A stretch of 62,000 bases of DNA from Gnetum montanum (Eukaryota > Streptophyta > Gnetopsida > Gnetales > Gnetaceae), in the NCBI GenBank assembly GCA_015680685.1, contig MNCI01000920.1:1-62000 (forward strand), written 5' to 3'. Shown here piece by piece: positions 22,741 through 35,033 of this stretch. A program made the position numbers and the translations under genes. Position 1 is the first letter of the stretch; the number at the start of each line of letters is the position of its first letter. The notes under the pieces are model-generated. The model saw nothing but the letters and a program-made list of their open reading frames with translations. It did not search any database and was not told the origin of the DNA.

Positions 22741-22772
22741 CAAATCATTCCATTGGGTCTCCTTCAAAGTAA

Positions 22773-23228
22773 ATGTTGCCCAAAATCCATATTGTTATGC
22801 TCACTCATGCCATATCTAATTGGATTTGGGCTACCAACCTTTATAGAAAATTAGTGGGTCTTGGAAGTCCCCTTATCTATTTTGGGATTATAGGAAATGA
22901 ACCATGTAAAGATCTTATTGATTTAGGTTTTAGTGTAAACTTGATTTCTCATGAGATGTATACAGCTTGGGACTTGCCACCTTTTAAGAAAAGCAATATT
23001 AAATTGAAAATGGTAGACCAGTCCATCACTATTCCATTGGAATTGGTCAAGGACATTGTGACCACTATTTGTGGGTGGCCTTATCCTGCTAATTTCCTAG
23101 TAATCAAGGTTGAGAATTATAAGGGGAACTTTCCAATCATTATGGAAAGGGTATGTCTAAGCATCATTGATGTAAGAATGGGCATCAAAGATCTTTCCTT
23201 GGAGATATCTAAGAAAAATGCATTTTAA
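22773..23228 (+). pseudogene. Element E protease (Athila retropepsin)
   Basis: An open frame of 151 codons. The active-site region reads DLGFSVNLISHEMY, where Athila elements usually have DLGASVNL. It is followed by the LELVKDIVTT-like strand and the FPIIMERVCLS segment, in which the family's G-R-x-W is changed. The homologous D segment (56630-56940) keeps GRAWLS. The frame ends at 23228, so the polyprotein is broken. Confidence 0.75.
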
Positions 23229-23820
23229 AAGATAGAGAAGAGATGAGTTCCATGCATCACGTGTAGGGACACAAGGTGTAATTACGTGCAGAAACTTTGG
23301 TCCATAAAATGAGCATCTATTTTTACATGCAGGCAATGTGCACATGAGGCAGATATTCAAAGGTGTTTGTATGTAGCATTCACAAAACAAGAGGACACCT
23401 AGTGGTTGACCATTGATTCCAATAGCAGCAAAATGTGCATGGAACCTAGTAAGAGCTTGACATGTGATTATGTTGTAGGCATGGATGAACTAGATCAAGT
23501 TCATCAACAATTCTTTAATAATGAAAATGATTATACCAAATGGGGAGAGTTGGAGATCCATGAGAATTTCAAGTAAGAACCCCTAGAGTTAAAAACTCTA
23601 CCCATTGACCTGGAATATGCATCCTTGAAAAATGGCAAGCTGGTCATACTTAATGCCAAACTTGGTCCTACATTGAAAGCAAAACTATTGAAAGTGATCA
23701 ACAAATGGCTAATAGCCTTTGCTTGATCATATTTTAAACTTACTAGAATTGATCCACAGATATTGCATTTACATAGATCCATCCATGAAGCTAAGAAGGC
23801 AACCACAATGATAGTTTAAT

Positions 23821-24560
23821 CCAAAAATGAAGCAAATCATCAAAGAGAAGATTGAACAACTCCTTAAGGTAGGGTTCATCTATCCCATTGTGGATAGCGA
23901 GTGGATTAGCCCACTTGTGATAGTGCCAAAGAGAGGTGGAAAATGATGGATTTTTATCAACTTTAGGCTATTAAACATGGCAACATTCAAAGATCATTTT
24001 TCATGCCATTCGTTGATCAAGTGTTGGACACCATATTTGGGCATTGCTATTACAATTTTTTGGATGGTTATAGTGGCTAGAACAAAATCTAGATTGCACT
24101 AGAAGACCAAGCCATAACAACATTCATGAGTCCTTAGGGAACCTTTGCATATCACAAGATTCCTTTTGGTCTGTTTAATGCTCCTATCACTATTTAACAT
24201 TTGGTCTTAAGAATCTTTTAGCAAGAAATCAGTAGCAGAGTGGAGGTCTTTATGGATGACTTCTTCACTTACAATGCTATATTCAAGCAAGCCTTGGAAT
24301 GCCATGAACAAGTACTCAAAAGATATGCGGAAGCAAATCTATGGCTCAATTGGCAAAAGAGCCATCTCATGGTCTAAGAAGACATTTTATTATGGCATAG
24401 AATTTCATATGAAGGGATTAAGGAAGACCTCAAAAAGATTAGGGTCATTCAAGAAATCACTTGCCAACCAAAAACTATAAAAAATGTTTAGTCATTCCTT
24501 GGAGACATTGACTACTATCAATGATTTATAGAAAATTTCTCTAAGATCATGAAATTATTG
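23821..24560 (+). pseudogene. Element E reverse transcriptase remnant
   Basis: Starts with an Athila-like block (IEQLLKVGFIYPIVDSEWIS, then PLVIVPKRGG) and continues through weaker motifs: FRLLN, the DGYSG-like site (mutated), FMSP.GTFAY and the thumb region near 24400-24480. The catalytic YxDD region near 24250 is read only as FMDDFF. Several frame changes and stops (mostly TAG/TGA) break it. Lineage call is from the first block and from the integrase. Confidence 0.7.
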
Positions 24561-25080
24561 GTTGAGCTAACAAAGAAAGATGCTCCCTTCATCTGAACCA
24601 AGGAATGCAAAAATGCATTCTAAAGCCTTAAGCAAAATCTTGTAAATACTTTAATTCTACGAGCACCTGACTGGTTTAGACCATTTCATATCATGAAAAA
24701 TGCATCTAATTATGCCTTAGGACCTGTGCTTATATAGTTGGATGATAAGAAATATCCATATTACATCCACTACACAAGTTGGATCATTGTGGATGTGTAA
24801 TTGAATTACACCATCACAGAGAAAGAACTAATGGTGGTGGTGTATGCTTTGGAAACATTTAGGTACTATGTGCTTAGGTATAAAGTGTTTATGCATATTG
24901 ATCATAGTGCCATTTACTTCCTCATGAACAAGCCAACAGTAAGCCCCCATGTCATATGACGGTTGGTGATTTTGCAAGAATTTGATCTTACAATGGTAGA
25001 TTGAAAGGAGACTAAGAATGTGATTACTAATCACTTGTCTCAGTTATGATGGAATAGCAAAGAGGAGGAGAGCTTGCTCT
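24561..25080 (+). pseudogene. Element E RNase H remnant
   Basis: Follows the RT with the usual spacing. Blocks such as YPYYIHYTSWIIVDV, NYTITEKELMVVVYALETFR and YKVFMHIDHSAI match the Ty3 RNase H core ('NYT.TEKELLAVV.A..KFR'), with stops between. 25081-25470 carries a decayed integrase N-terminus (HWAKHFMEINGHLYK) and little else. Confidence 0.7.
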
Positions 25081-25482
25081 ATGATCAATTCATAATGAAC
25101 TCCTCTTTGTTGGTGAAATAAATAATCAAATGCCCATAGAACCAAAATGGTATGATGGAATCCTCACCTATCTTCTCACTTAGGAGATTCCACAAGATCT
25201 AGACTACAAAAAGAAACAACAATTTCTTCATTGGGCTAAGCACTTCATGGAAATCAATGGACACCTTTACAAGGTATGTGCTGATGGCCTATTTCATTGG
25301 TATGTATGTGGTGTAGATTAATTGTGTGTTCTCTAGGATGCTCATGAGGTCCTTGTAGGGGCCATGATGCTAGGAGACACACGGTCATAAAAATGCTAAT
25401 GGTAGGATACTATTGGTCTATAATCTTTAGGGATGTCTACTAGTTTGTTTGATCCTATGAGAACTATCAACGAGATGATGGA

Positions 25483-26200
25483 ATGACTACACAAATGGAA
25501 GATCCTCAATTGTGGATTCAACTACTGGAGTCCTTTGGCATATGGGACATAGATTTCATGGATCCCATCACACCCATGTCCAACGAGAAGGCATATATAA
25601 TTATAATTGTTGACTACTATACCAAATGGGTAGAAGTAGCAACTATCATTGATTGTATATCATCCACTACTACTTGAATTATACAAAAAAATGTTGTTAA
25701 TAGGGTTGGGGTGCCACATGCATTGATTTCTAACAATGGAACCCATTTTATAGCTGCTACTTTTTAAAAACTCATGCAATATTTTGGGGTTGAACATAAA
25801 TTAACAACACCCTATCACCCCTAAGCCAATGGTCAAGTAGAAGTGACTAACAGGGAGATTGTTAATATTTTAAGAAGAACTATTAGCAAGTATAGGAGAG
25901 ATTGGAGCACCAAACTCATTGATGTCCATTGGGCCTACTTCTCCACATGGAAATGCTTTGTTGGATGCTCTCCCTACAAGTTGATGTACAGAAAACTTCC
26001 AACACTTTCAATTCAATCTGAGCTCTGTACACTCTCAACAACTTATGACCTAGATCTTAACCTAATTCTAGCACAAAAAGAAATACTAATCAACCTAAAT
26101 GTGCTAGATGCAATTTGATTAGTAATCCTATCCTTGAATGAAGTGCAAAACACATTCAACAAATAACATCATGACCTTAGGCTATGGAAAGAGAAATTTC
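25483..26200 (+). pseudogene. Element E integrase core
   Basis: The catalytic core is readable: GIWDIDFMDPI (first Asp), YIIIIVDYYTKWVE, VPHALISNNGTHF, YHP-x-ANGQVEVTNREI (catalytic Glu) and WSTKLIDVHWAYFSTWKCF..SPYKLMY. The second catalytic Asp is Asn (SNNGTHF instead of SDxGTHF), so activity would be lost even without the stops. The block order and the final SPY-LMYRKLP segment are typical of Athila integrases. Confidence 0.8.
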
Positions 26201-28504
26201 AACTGGGAGATAAGGGCCTTTACTGGAATCCCACACATGTACCTTAATGAGCCAAATTTCAAACATTATGGGAGGGGCCTTATATAATTGATGAAACCTT
26301 TCTTTCTGGGGCCATGATCATATATAAACCCAAAAGCCCAAATAAGAAATACTTGGTCAACATCCAATAGATAAAGCCTTTTCACAAGCCTAAGCAAGTT
26401 AGTGCAACAAATACCTCATGGATGAGCAACCATGCTCAATTTTTTGTATCTTCTCCTTCCAAATTAGTTGTGAGGGAGATGGCCATTTATTCCTATCATA
26501 TACATGGCTTTGCAATTTTTCTATTTTTTTACACATTTTTCTCTTTGAAAATTATTTATTTTACATCTTTTTGATTTTTAAAAAATTGTCCTATGTTACA
26601 CCATTTCTGTTTTACACCATCAATAGTACACTTAAATCTTTCTTGAGTATTTTGCACTTTTTTATATATTTTACTTTATTTTAATGTGATTTTCTAATTT
26701 TTGTTAATAAAACATGCTTTGTGCCAATAGGACATAGTGGTACTATAGCTATTGCTAATGGTGGTTTGTGCTTAATGTTTTGTTTGCTAATGGATGGTTT
26801 TTATGTTTGAATTTTTGTATCAATGGCTAAGACATGGTTTCTTTTTCATGGAACAAGTAGTGAGTTGACAACATCCACCCATCCACAAATTCTATGGTTT
26901 TCCTTGTTTTAGAAATGTGAGGTGCCTTTCATTAAATAAAATTTTAATAAATTTATGATCTTGGTAGTTTCCAAAATTGGGAAGGATACAAAGGTTTGCA
27001 TAGGGTGTGACTTCAAAAAGACTCAATACTCTTTTTACTCTTCTACTTGATTGGATGCATGAGTGTTTTCATGGATTTCTTATTGTTTTGTGTCGACCAA
27101 TAATAGGAAGTTGAATAAGTCTTTACATGGTGTGGTTCCTATCAAATAAAAAAGAAAAAAAAAGAACATGATGGAAATTCAAAGGAGATCCTTAGACAAA
27201 TAAATGAGCTAAAAACACTAGTTATGGGACTAGAATGACATGTTACCCATGCCTAAAGGTCCCCTCTAACTAAGGCCCTCTCTTACTTCTTGCTTCTCTT
27301 TTCTTCTCTTTAAGGAAAGATGGTTTTTCTATGGGACTACTCTTATGTCTTGAGGGGGTGGATCAGTCTTGGAGTGGTAATGAAAAGTCCCTGAGAGTGG
27401 TTATTTTTGGTTTGGACTAAGAATGGATTTTCTCAGGCCATTTAAACACAAAATGCATAAGGGCCTTCTTATGATCTCAATTTGGAATTCCATTCCACCT
27501 TCTTCGTCATTCGATCATGTTGCCTATAACTCACCTCACTACCAATGTCCATGTTCTTTTTTGGTGTCTTTGTCTAATGTACTTGAACTCTTTGGTAGAA
27601 TCTTCTAGGTTTTGGTCCTTAACATCCATCAACCATTAATTGCCTATGGGACCCATGGACTCCTTAGGTTGAGGTTATGCAAGGGTAAACAAGGCATGTG
27701 CCTACTATGGGAAGGATCCACTTGCATATCTCTTGGTTGGGTTCATTAAGCATCTTATCCTTAGACATTCTTATAATTAGAATCTTTTGTACATCCATCT
27801 TCTGCATTTGACCATGTGTTCCTTTACATATTTTATTTAATGTACATAATCTTCATCAAATTTTTGAATTTTTGAGCTTTCAATGATCCTCTTTAATGAT
27901 TTCATCATATTCCTGGCTTTTCTAGGACTCCATGGATCCCAAATTCATTTAAACATTCCTTGTATTTTCTTAAATATTCAAAATTGAAAACTTCATTTAC
28001 AAACCCTATAAATGGGGCCTTTTCAATAGAGCCCATGTGTATACAAGACCCTGCATACACAACCTCGTCAACATAGCACAAAAATACTATAAATATGCAT
28101 GACTCTCCATTGAACTTTTCACATTTGCTCATAAATGCCAAGGAAGTTTTTAAAATATTCAGAGCCCATAAATTCTTAATCATTTATCCAAATCACTTTG
28201 TTCTTAAACCTTGTAGCTCTTGGAGGTAAGATCTTAGTCATGGGGGCCACAAGTATGTCATTTTTGATAGAAAATGTTTCATCATTTTTCTAACTCCCAC
28301 AAACATTTAACTTACAGAAGTTAAACCCTTCTAGCGAGCTTCGGTGACTCTTATAATAAATATTAATTAATAAAATAATAATAAAAATAATTAATCTACC
28401 ATGATCCAATCATAGCCAAGTGTAAGTAACTAATGAGATAAGGTATTTAAATATTTGAAGTTACATATTATATCTACTAATACGTAGATGTGTTGTGACC
28501 GTAG
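26201..28504 (+). other. Noncoding region of E between integrase and the env-position ORF
   Basis: T-rich at 26500-26720, then A+T-rich unique sequence. Bases 26440-27800 align by eye with D 57330-58620 (for instance the 'TATGGTTTTCC' and 'GGTGTGGTTC' neighbourhoods), so this is a conserved untranslated stretch. Low-similarity sequence follows to the acceptor at 28504. Confidence 0.6.
27905..28340 (-). other. Possible unknown coding remnant on minus inside E
   Basis: Two overlapping minus frames have protein-like composition: one gives ILVAPMTKILPPRATRFKNK then a stop, the other (28183-27905) 92 open codons with CYVDEVVYAG. This segment has no counterpart in D. I do not recognise it; it may be a gene fragment or chance. 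Confidence 0.25.
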
Positions 28505-31220
28505 ATGGCACCAAAAGGAAAACACACATAGGAAGGAGGATCATCTCAACCAAGGGAGAAACAACCAAGAATAGGAGGAGGCCATGAATAGCTGCAAGAA
28601 GAACCATTTACAACCCATGCCATAGGACCTCTTAGTAAAGAGGTCAAAAGTGAAATCTATTCATCAAATTCTAGAACTAGTAGTAGCAAAAAAACATTCC
28701 TATTGAGATGAGACACTAGCTCAGCAAGCAAACCTCAAGGTGACCTTGACAAAAGCCTACTTAAATTAAATTAGATCAAGGGAGGGTTAAAAAATAGTGC
28801 TTTAGGATTTAAACTTTGACTCTTGCTTGGAGCAAGAACCTAAAGAAGTACAGGACCAATTGAAGACCTTTCCCATGTGTCCAATTATCACTTTTAGCGA
28901 GGAGTGGTATATGGTAGAGATGTTCCTTTTTTAGAACAATAGAAAGGTTGGTTCAATGATAAAATTCAAGGAAATTTTGGTGTCCTACTCGGTGTAGCCA
29001 TTGCAAAGACACTTGGGTGTCCTGAAACTAGGGAAAATCTCATTGAGATTCCAATGCAGGGGGACCCTCACATCAAATATGAATGGGTTTATTGGTGCTA
29101 TGATGTCAACTATAAGAAGTATTATGTACTCACATGGGTAGAAAGAATTCACTACAAGATTGTGGCCTTTCACCTAAATCCCATATTAAGGCCCAACAAG
29201 ATCACTACTTTTTCTTCCCATGCACATGCTACTTTAAGTGGGAGATTCTCTATCAACCTTCCATAGCTAATATATTTGGAGATAGAGGAGAATGAACATG
29301 AAAAGAAGACACTTGCCTCATCAAAAAACTATGTCATAGGAAAGGAATAGTCTACTATACGAATGATGTTGATTGATGTGCTCCAATCGCTAATAGGGCA
29401 AAGATGATGAAGGATAAAATGCCTGCAACAACCATTGAAGAAAAGGAGCAACAACCACCACCTTCACCTTCCACTTAGAAAATTATGTTAAACGTCACTG
29501 CAATGTCCAAATGGCTCCACAAGTATTGAGAATGGCTCTTGAGTGAGCAAGAGCAACAAGTAGGCATGAGTGGTGGAGATCCATTTATGTACTAGCCAAT
29601 GATGAGTCACCTAAATGAAGTAGCCCAAATAATCAACTTAATGGGAGGAGGTGGATCCATTTTCTTTGCTCAATAAATGTAGTTGTCAATGAGGACAAAT
29701 CCTAATCCTAGAGAGGTAACAATATCTCTCTCAAAACAACAACCACTCATAGAGATTTTTGGAAATGCCGTGACCTTCTTGATGCACTTGGAGGGAGGCG
29801 AGGGGGTAATAGTACTGGTGATGCAACACCAAGAGTAAGAAACAGTAGCAGAAGTGGTTGTTGATAGAATTGTCAAAATACTTAATGCACCTATAGTGTT
29901 TGTACCATACGTCACTACACTTAAAGATGTGCAGACATCTATAGGGACCATAAGCTATAGATTAAGCGTAGCACAACATGAACAACTACTAGACTAATTG
30001 GTAGAAACTAGGCAACTACTTCTAAATGTCTTTGATCTTTTGAATAGTATTACTGCAACCTAGTCGAAGCTGCTAGAGGCAAGGGGCAAGAACATTATTT
30101 TGGAAGGATAACTTGAAATAGCCAGGGACTTGAATGAACACTTGGTTGCTAAAGTTGCTAAATTAAAAGCCTAGCTTATCAACCCTACATTTCTCAACCT
30201 AGCATTGAAAAGAGATGAAGCTATTGAATGACTTCACACCAAATTGAAAGGGGTTAAGGTTGTGATGGAGATGATAGTGTTCTACTGATCCTTAGGAGAA
30301 AATTTAGAAGGCCTTGGATTCGACTTGCTAGGAGAATGTGTAGCTAATTGCAGAAAATCATTTCTTGTAAAATGTTGATTTGCATAAATAATAGTTGACT
30401 AATTTCATCCATCAACAGTAAGAGCAACTAGCCATAGCAAACACAAAGTTAAAGAGATTAAAAATTGAGAATAGAAACCTTTTCATGGAAGAGGTCCGTG
30501 TGCTTCACCAAAATACTACAATAGAGATACTTGCCTGGAAACTAGAGGCTCTTAAATTTAAGAGATTTAAGGATCACTATAGAGACTAGGTTGGCCTATA
30601 GAAAGAAGCAAATGAAAAACATATTCAAGTGGTGAAGGCAAAAGTGAATGAGACCCTTTAAGAACTCCAACATGGACACGAATTATGGTAGTTAATCATT
30701 AATGGGATTGATTAGTACAATAAGGTAGAAAATCAACTGAGGAGTTGTAGATAGAGGAAATGATGGAATACATGGAGCTCACTAATCTTTGATATGTGAA
30801 TCTAGCTATGTTGACTACTAGAAGACCATGGTTATAATTGGAAAAGTAGGTGGCTAGCTCATACTTGTTGTATGAGGTTGAGTTCAGGCATCATAAGGAC
30901 ACCAAGTAAAAGCTTCTCAAGGGAAAATACGCTGATTAGAGATCTACTGTAGAGAACCTAGCTAAAAGAAAAAATCACTACCAGGAGCTATAGAATGTAG
31001 TGAAGGCATTCAATATTGAATGCAAATAATTTTCTTCTTGGTTTGTTAATGATAAGGAGCTATTCTCAGTAATTCCCTGTCCATGTGATATTTTCATTTT
31101 AGCCCACATTGGTGATGCCACATGGACTGTGAATGATCCTTGGAGTAAGGAGGAGAAGATGAAGGCATTACTGGATGTCTTTCATCTTTCACCAGAGGTA
31201 GCAACCATAGCTAGATAGCC
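28505..31220 (+). pseudogene. Element E ORF in env position
   Basis: ATG at 28505 follows TGTGACCGTAG, a good 3' splice site, which fits Athila elements whose third ORF is made from spliced RNA. The frame begins MAPKGKHT, is rich in Ser/Gln/Lys, has a conserved-looking central block near 29050-29260 (HIKYEWVYWCYDVNYKKYYV), and then a long coiled-coil-like part (29950-31050; for instance LEIARDLNEHLVAKVAKLKA). Many in-frame TAG codons stand where Gln is expected. I see no clear signal or membrane segment. Function of this ORF class is unknown; 31221-31530 is noncoding. Confidence 0.55.
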
Positions 31221-31530
31221 ATAATTACCTTAGCCACTACACACGCCTGGATATCAAAGGTCCTTAGGAACCTCAAGAAACTCCACCACCTAGGATTATT
31301 TGATCTTCTCAACTACCTTCATGCTATTAGAGGATGTGCTATCTAGTTTTGAGTAGTCATTTCATGGTGTTCAATTTGGTGTCATGAACACCACAAATTT
31401 TTATAATGATGTTGATTTGTACACTTGGGCACTTAGTTTTGTTATGTTAGTTTGTTATGTTAAGAGTCAGTCAATAATCCCATACCTTCCCAATTTTGTA
31501 AAGGAACTCAAGGATGATTTTTCATTTAGT

Positions 31531-31540
31531 CATGGGGGTA
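31531..31540 (+). other. Polypurine tract of E
   Basis: CATGGGGGTA directly before the 3' LTR; D has the identical bases at 59300-59309. Confidence 0.75.
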
Positions 31541-32448
31541 TGATGAAGCATTAAAGTGTCACATTGATGGACCCTTGTTGATGTGGCCTTATCAATGAGC
31601 CTCCATCGATGTGGCCCCATCTATGTGATGTTGCCCTATTGATGTAGTGTTTGCTATGTTTATGAGGCCATGTTGATGTAGATCCCTAATAAATTCTATA
31701 AATACGCACTCACCAGCTATGTTTATGAGAGGTCAAGTCATAGTTGCAGTAGAGCTTTTGTAATTTTATCATTTGAGAGTTAGAATAATTCTCTGAGTGC
31801 TCGCAACAGGAGTCAAAAAGTGTACGAATCTTTATTCAAGTAATGATGTACCTGAGCACACCAGTGTGAGTGACAATAAAGATGAGCCTTTTGATCAAAC
31901 CTTGCAACAATTGGAATAGATTAATGATTTATTTTTACATTTATTGTTCTCATTAATTATGCAATTAATTAAGCTAAACTAGACTTTAATTGATTAGTTA
32001 ATTAATTGAGCCAAATAGATTAAACACATAAGTATGACCGCTTCAAGCATAACATATAGCACTTGGTAATCCCAACAGTGCTTAACTTTTGGTAGCTCAG
32101 TAGTGTTTTATGCATTTAGGATGTGTATGGAAAGTTGGATCAAATACTTATGTTAGGATTAGTTGGAGATTAATTAATTGGTTAAATTAAATTATCTATT
32201 AAATTACTTCATTTCTCTATTTTAAAGTAGTAGGAACATAAAACATAAAATAATAAAAATCATATGCCTCAATTACTATCTTTGTACATCACAAGTGTAA
32301 TTAGGAAGATAACGAATGACTATTAGGGAAAGTTCACTTCCTAGAGGCTAGTGTACTGGAAGACATAGAGTCCATAGAATTCAACTGGATCATGTGTGAA
32401 AGCTTAGTGATTCGTATGGTTGAGCATAGGGATATTCACCACTTATCA
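31541..32448 (+). mobile_element. Element E 3' LTR
   Basis: 908 bases, TGATGA...TTATCA, followed by target duplication ATGGA. TATA box 31697-31704. The U3 dyads (TTGATGTGG, CATCGATG) are present but much diverged from the 5' copy. Confidence 0.9.
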
Positions 32449-32449
32449 A

Positions 32450-33700
32450 TGGAGGGCCAAAATATCAATCATCCAATATAATTATTGCTAAATCCTTATC
32501 CCTCTTGGAGGCTTCAATGGCACCTTCAATTTTTTCATCCTTCTCTATAATTATAGCATTTGAAAACATATTCATATCTACATTCATCTTTGTTATTTGT
32601 GTTAAGATTGCATCTAACCTTCTTTGCTATATGTTTGAATCAATTTTTATTTTCTACCTCTAAACTGATATTTCTTTTGCATGTTTCCTTTTTTGCAGTT
32701 TGGATTTGGTATTTGACTTTCTTGAAGTTAATCTAAGATTAATATATAAAATAAGAGAGTCACACCACTATCAACAACATCTATCTCTAATGAACCACTC
32801 TTGCTTTTTGTTTCTGAATGAATCCATTCTTTATGGATTTTCTTTGAATTGATTCTTTACAAGCTGCCATCTTTTCTCTTTTTGACATGCACATTAGACA
32901 ATGTTCAGTTTTATCAATTTCCATAGAATAAGCTTGGCCACTAGATAAGGCTGGTCCTTTGTTGGCCATGCAACTACTATTAGCCTTCGAATTTTCTTTT
33001 GAGAATCTTCTTCAAGAAAAACCTATTTTGACACCATGATATGGAGCATCCTCATAGGCATTTAATTAACTAGAACTCTCTACATTTAAAGTCCCTCTAC
33101 TTCTTGATTCTAGTATATAACAATGACTTCCACATGGTACTAGATCTTCTTTAGAACTACTCCATGGTTGGTATTTTCCATAAGAAAAAAATGCATTTTG
33201 AAAAAAACTCAATCATAGTTGATAGAGAAATTATCAAGTGAATCCATGGCAGCATTGAGATCCTTCCTAGGAAGTAATTCACAGATATCCTCTATGCTCT
33301 AAGAAATAGGTGCAGAAGTCTTAGAGGCTAGCTTTTCTGCTTCTCTATCTTTCTCTATCAAATATGAATACCTTAACGCAATCTATGAAGGCTTAGATTT
33401 GATGTGATGGCTAAGGATACTCAATACTAACTTGGATTGTCCATATTCCTATATTGCTTTTCATAAAATAAAATCATCACCTTTGGTGAAGTCATGTTTA
33501 TCATCATCATCATCAGGAACTTCCTCTTCACTGTTATTGCATATCATGACTTCACTTTCACACTGATCATAATAAATTCATCTTTTGCCAATAATAGATT
33601 GGTCTTATATCATTCTTTGATTCCTACAAACATAAGGGTGGGCTGACACCATTGAGTGATGATGCATTAGCCATTGTCCATCCACTATTGCCACCTCATC
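32450..33700 (-). pseudogene. E(z)-like (CLF/SWINGER type) Polycomb methyltransferase fragment
   Basis: On minus near 33600-33230 a single broken frame reads RNQRMI, DQSIIGKR, IYYDQCESEVMICNNSEEEV, KHDFTKGDDFIL, EYGQSKLVLSILSHHI, IALRYSYLIEK and, after a gap, KDLNAAMDSLDNF. These blocks in this order match the middle of plant E(z) proteins (the IYYD...SDSEEE block, the SANT-like 'ILW..' helix, and the segment before the Cys-rich region). Further downstream WSSSKEDLVPCGSHCYIL and AYEDAPYHGVKIGFS fit the following part. CXC and SET domains are absent. Stops are TAG/TGA. It is either an old host pseudogene or a captured fragment, cut by E at 32449 and by F at 34054. Bases 33701-34053 have weak coding-like traces I cannot name. 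Confidence 0.6.
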
Positions 33701-34053
33701 TGCACCTACACAAATACCATAATGTCATAGCATAAATTACAACCAGCAGCATCCCCATTTTGGTAACACCTCATCCTCCAAGTATAGGATGTACAGTGAA
33801 TGTTTTACCATGCATCCTTTCACTACTCCATTCCATCCCACTACCACAAAAACCTCATCACCCTTTAAGGGTGGAGTAGGTTCACTCCACAATTAAATCA
33901 CCTTTAATGCACTAAATCCATATATATGAAAAGATAAAATTATTTGCTAGAAAATAAGAAAACTAGCTAACTTCAATTAAAATTATCAAAAGATTACATT
34001 AGGGTTCACACAACCCATAGGCATCCAAGAACCTATCACACTCAAAATGATAT

Positions 34054-35005
34054 TGTAGGGCATGAGGCCCTACAACCACACAATGGTTGTTCTTAATGCA
34101 AGACATAACCAAGAGAAATCTCTCCTACAACCTAGGACTGAGATCTCAAATCACAAGTGAAATACAAGAGAATAGAACACATAGATCAACACATCACAAG
34201 TTGATCTTGGAGTTGTAATCACCTATTGCACTCAACCAGTGTGCTTACCCAATCTCTCTTACCAAGTTCTCCTTGCATACAAACTCTCCTCCTCTTACAT
34301 GGATGAAGGCATACATCATTATAAAGATCCAAAATCCTAGGAAGCTTTCTATTTTCTCCCTAGATATTTCCCACCTGGGTTTGGAATCTTTTGGATGTTT
34401 CTCAATTGAAATGCCATATCAAATCTTTTCTTCTTCATCGACATAGATGTTCCTTGTTTCATGAAGACATCTCTTGTGAAAGATCTATTCCTAGGAGAGA
34501 GATCTGCTATTTTTCAAAGAAAAAATCTTTGGACTAGAGATGTCTTTACTTTATGGGAGATGTCTTTGGAAAGATGTCTATCTTTTTGGAGAGACATCTT
34601 CTATGAAAGCCTTGCTCTCGGGGGAGATGTCTACTCTTTTTGGAAGACATTTTCTATGGACTAGAGATGTCTTCACTTTAGGAAAGACATCTCTGGAAAG
34701 ATGTATTTTTGTTTGCAAAGATGTCTATCTTGAAGGTACCAAAAATAAAAATTCTTATTTTGATGCTAGAAGCCTCTAGATGTCTTCCAAAAAGTCCCCA
34801 TAGACTTGGGAACCTCCCAAACTCTTTAAAATAAGCCAAAAACACCCTCAAACATTTCAAAACATCCAAGAATCTTCATCATAAAAATCAACATAAAAAA
34901 ACACACACAAATGGAACACACATGTTTAGGTCTTCTCCAAGTATGAAAACCTACAAAAACAACTTGTAGGAAAAGCACAAGGGAATCAGAAGAGGTGTTC
35001 CTACA
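34054..35005 (-). mobile_element. Element F 3' LTR (chromovirus)
   Basis: On minus it starts TGTAGGAACACC at 35005 and ends CCCTACA at 34054 (952 bases), with TGTAG/CTACA termini. A polypurine tract GGGTGGGAGAGCTGG (35020-35006) precedes it. An AGATGTCT array lies at 34440-34740, with a weak TATA-like TTTATAAT near 34320. Confidence 0.65.
34440..34740. repeat. AGATGTCT/AGACATCT array in U3 of F
   Basis: At least ten copies of AGATGTCT or AGACATCT, several in the context CTAGAGATGTCTTCACTTT. The frames over it (34461-34779, plus) are repeat artefacts. Confidence 0.75.
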
Positions 35006-35033
35006 CCAGCTCTCCCACCCTTCAAAAAGTGAA

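Larger units (their letters stand above)
19473..32448 (+). mobile_element. Element E: Athila-lineage Ty3/gypsy retrotransposon, old
   Basis: Both LTRs begin TGATGA and the second ends TTATCA at 32448. The five bases before (19468-19472) and after (32449-32453) are both ATGGA, a perfect target duplication. Internal order is gag, protease, RT, RNase H, integrase, then an ORF in the env position, as in Athila. The U3 parts of the two LTRs differ strongly, so the insertion is old. The 5' end of the internal region is disturbed by an assembly fault at 20152-21266. Confidence 0.9.

Noticed and set aside
29670-29951. Minus frame of 93 codons, Ser/Thr-rich
   Set aside because: Shadow of the env-position ORF on plus.
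34461-34779. Two plus frames with Phe/Leu/Trp-rich sequence
   Set aside because: They lie on the AGATGTCT array within the F LTR and repeat with it.
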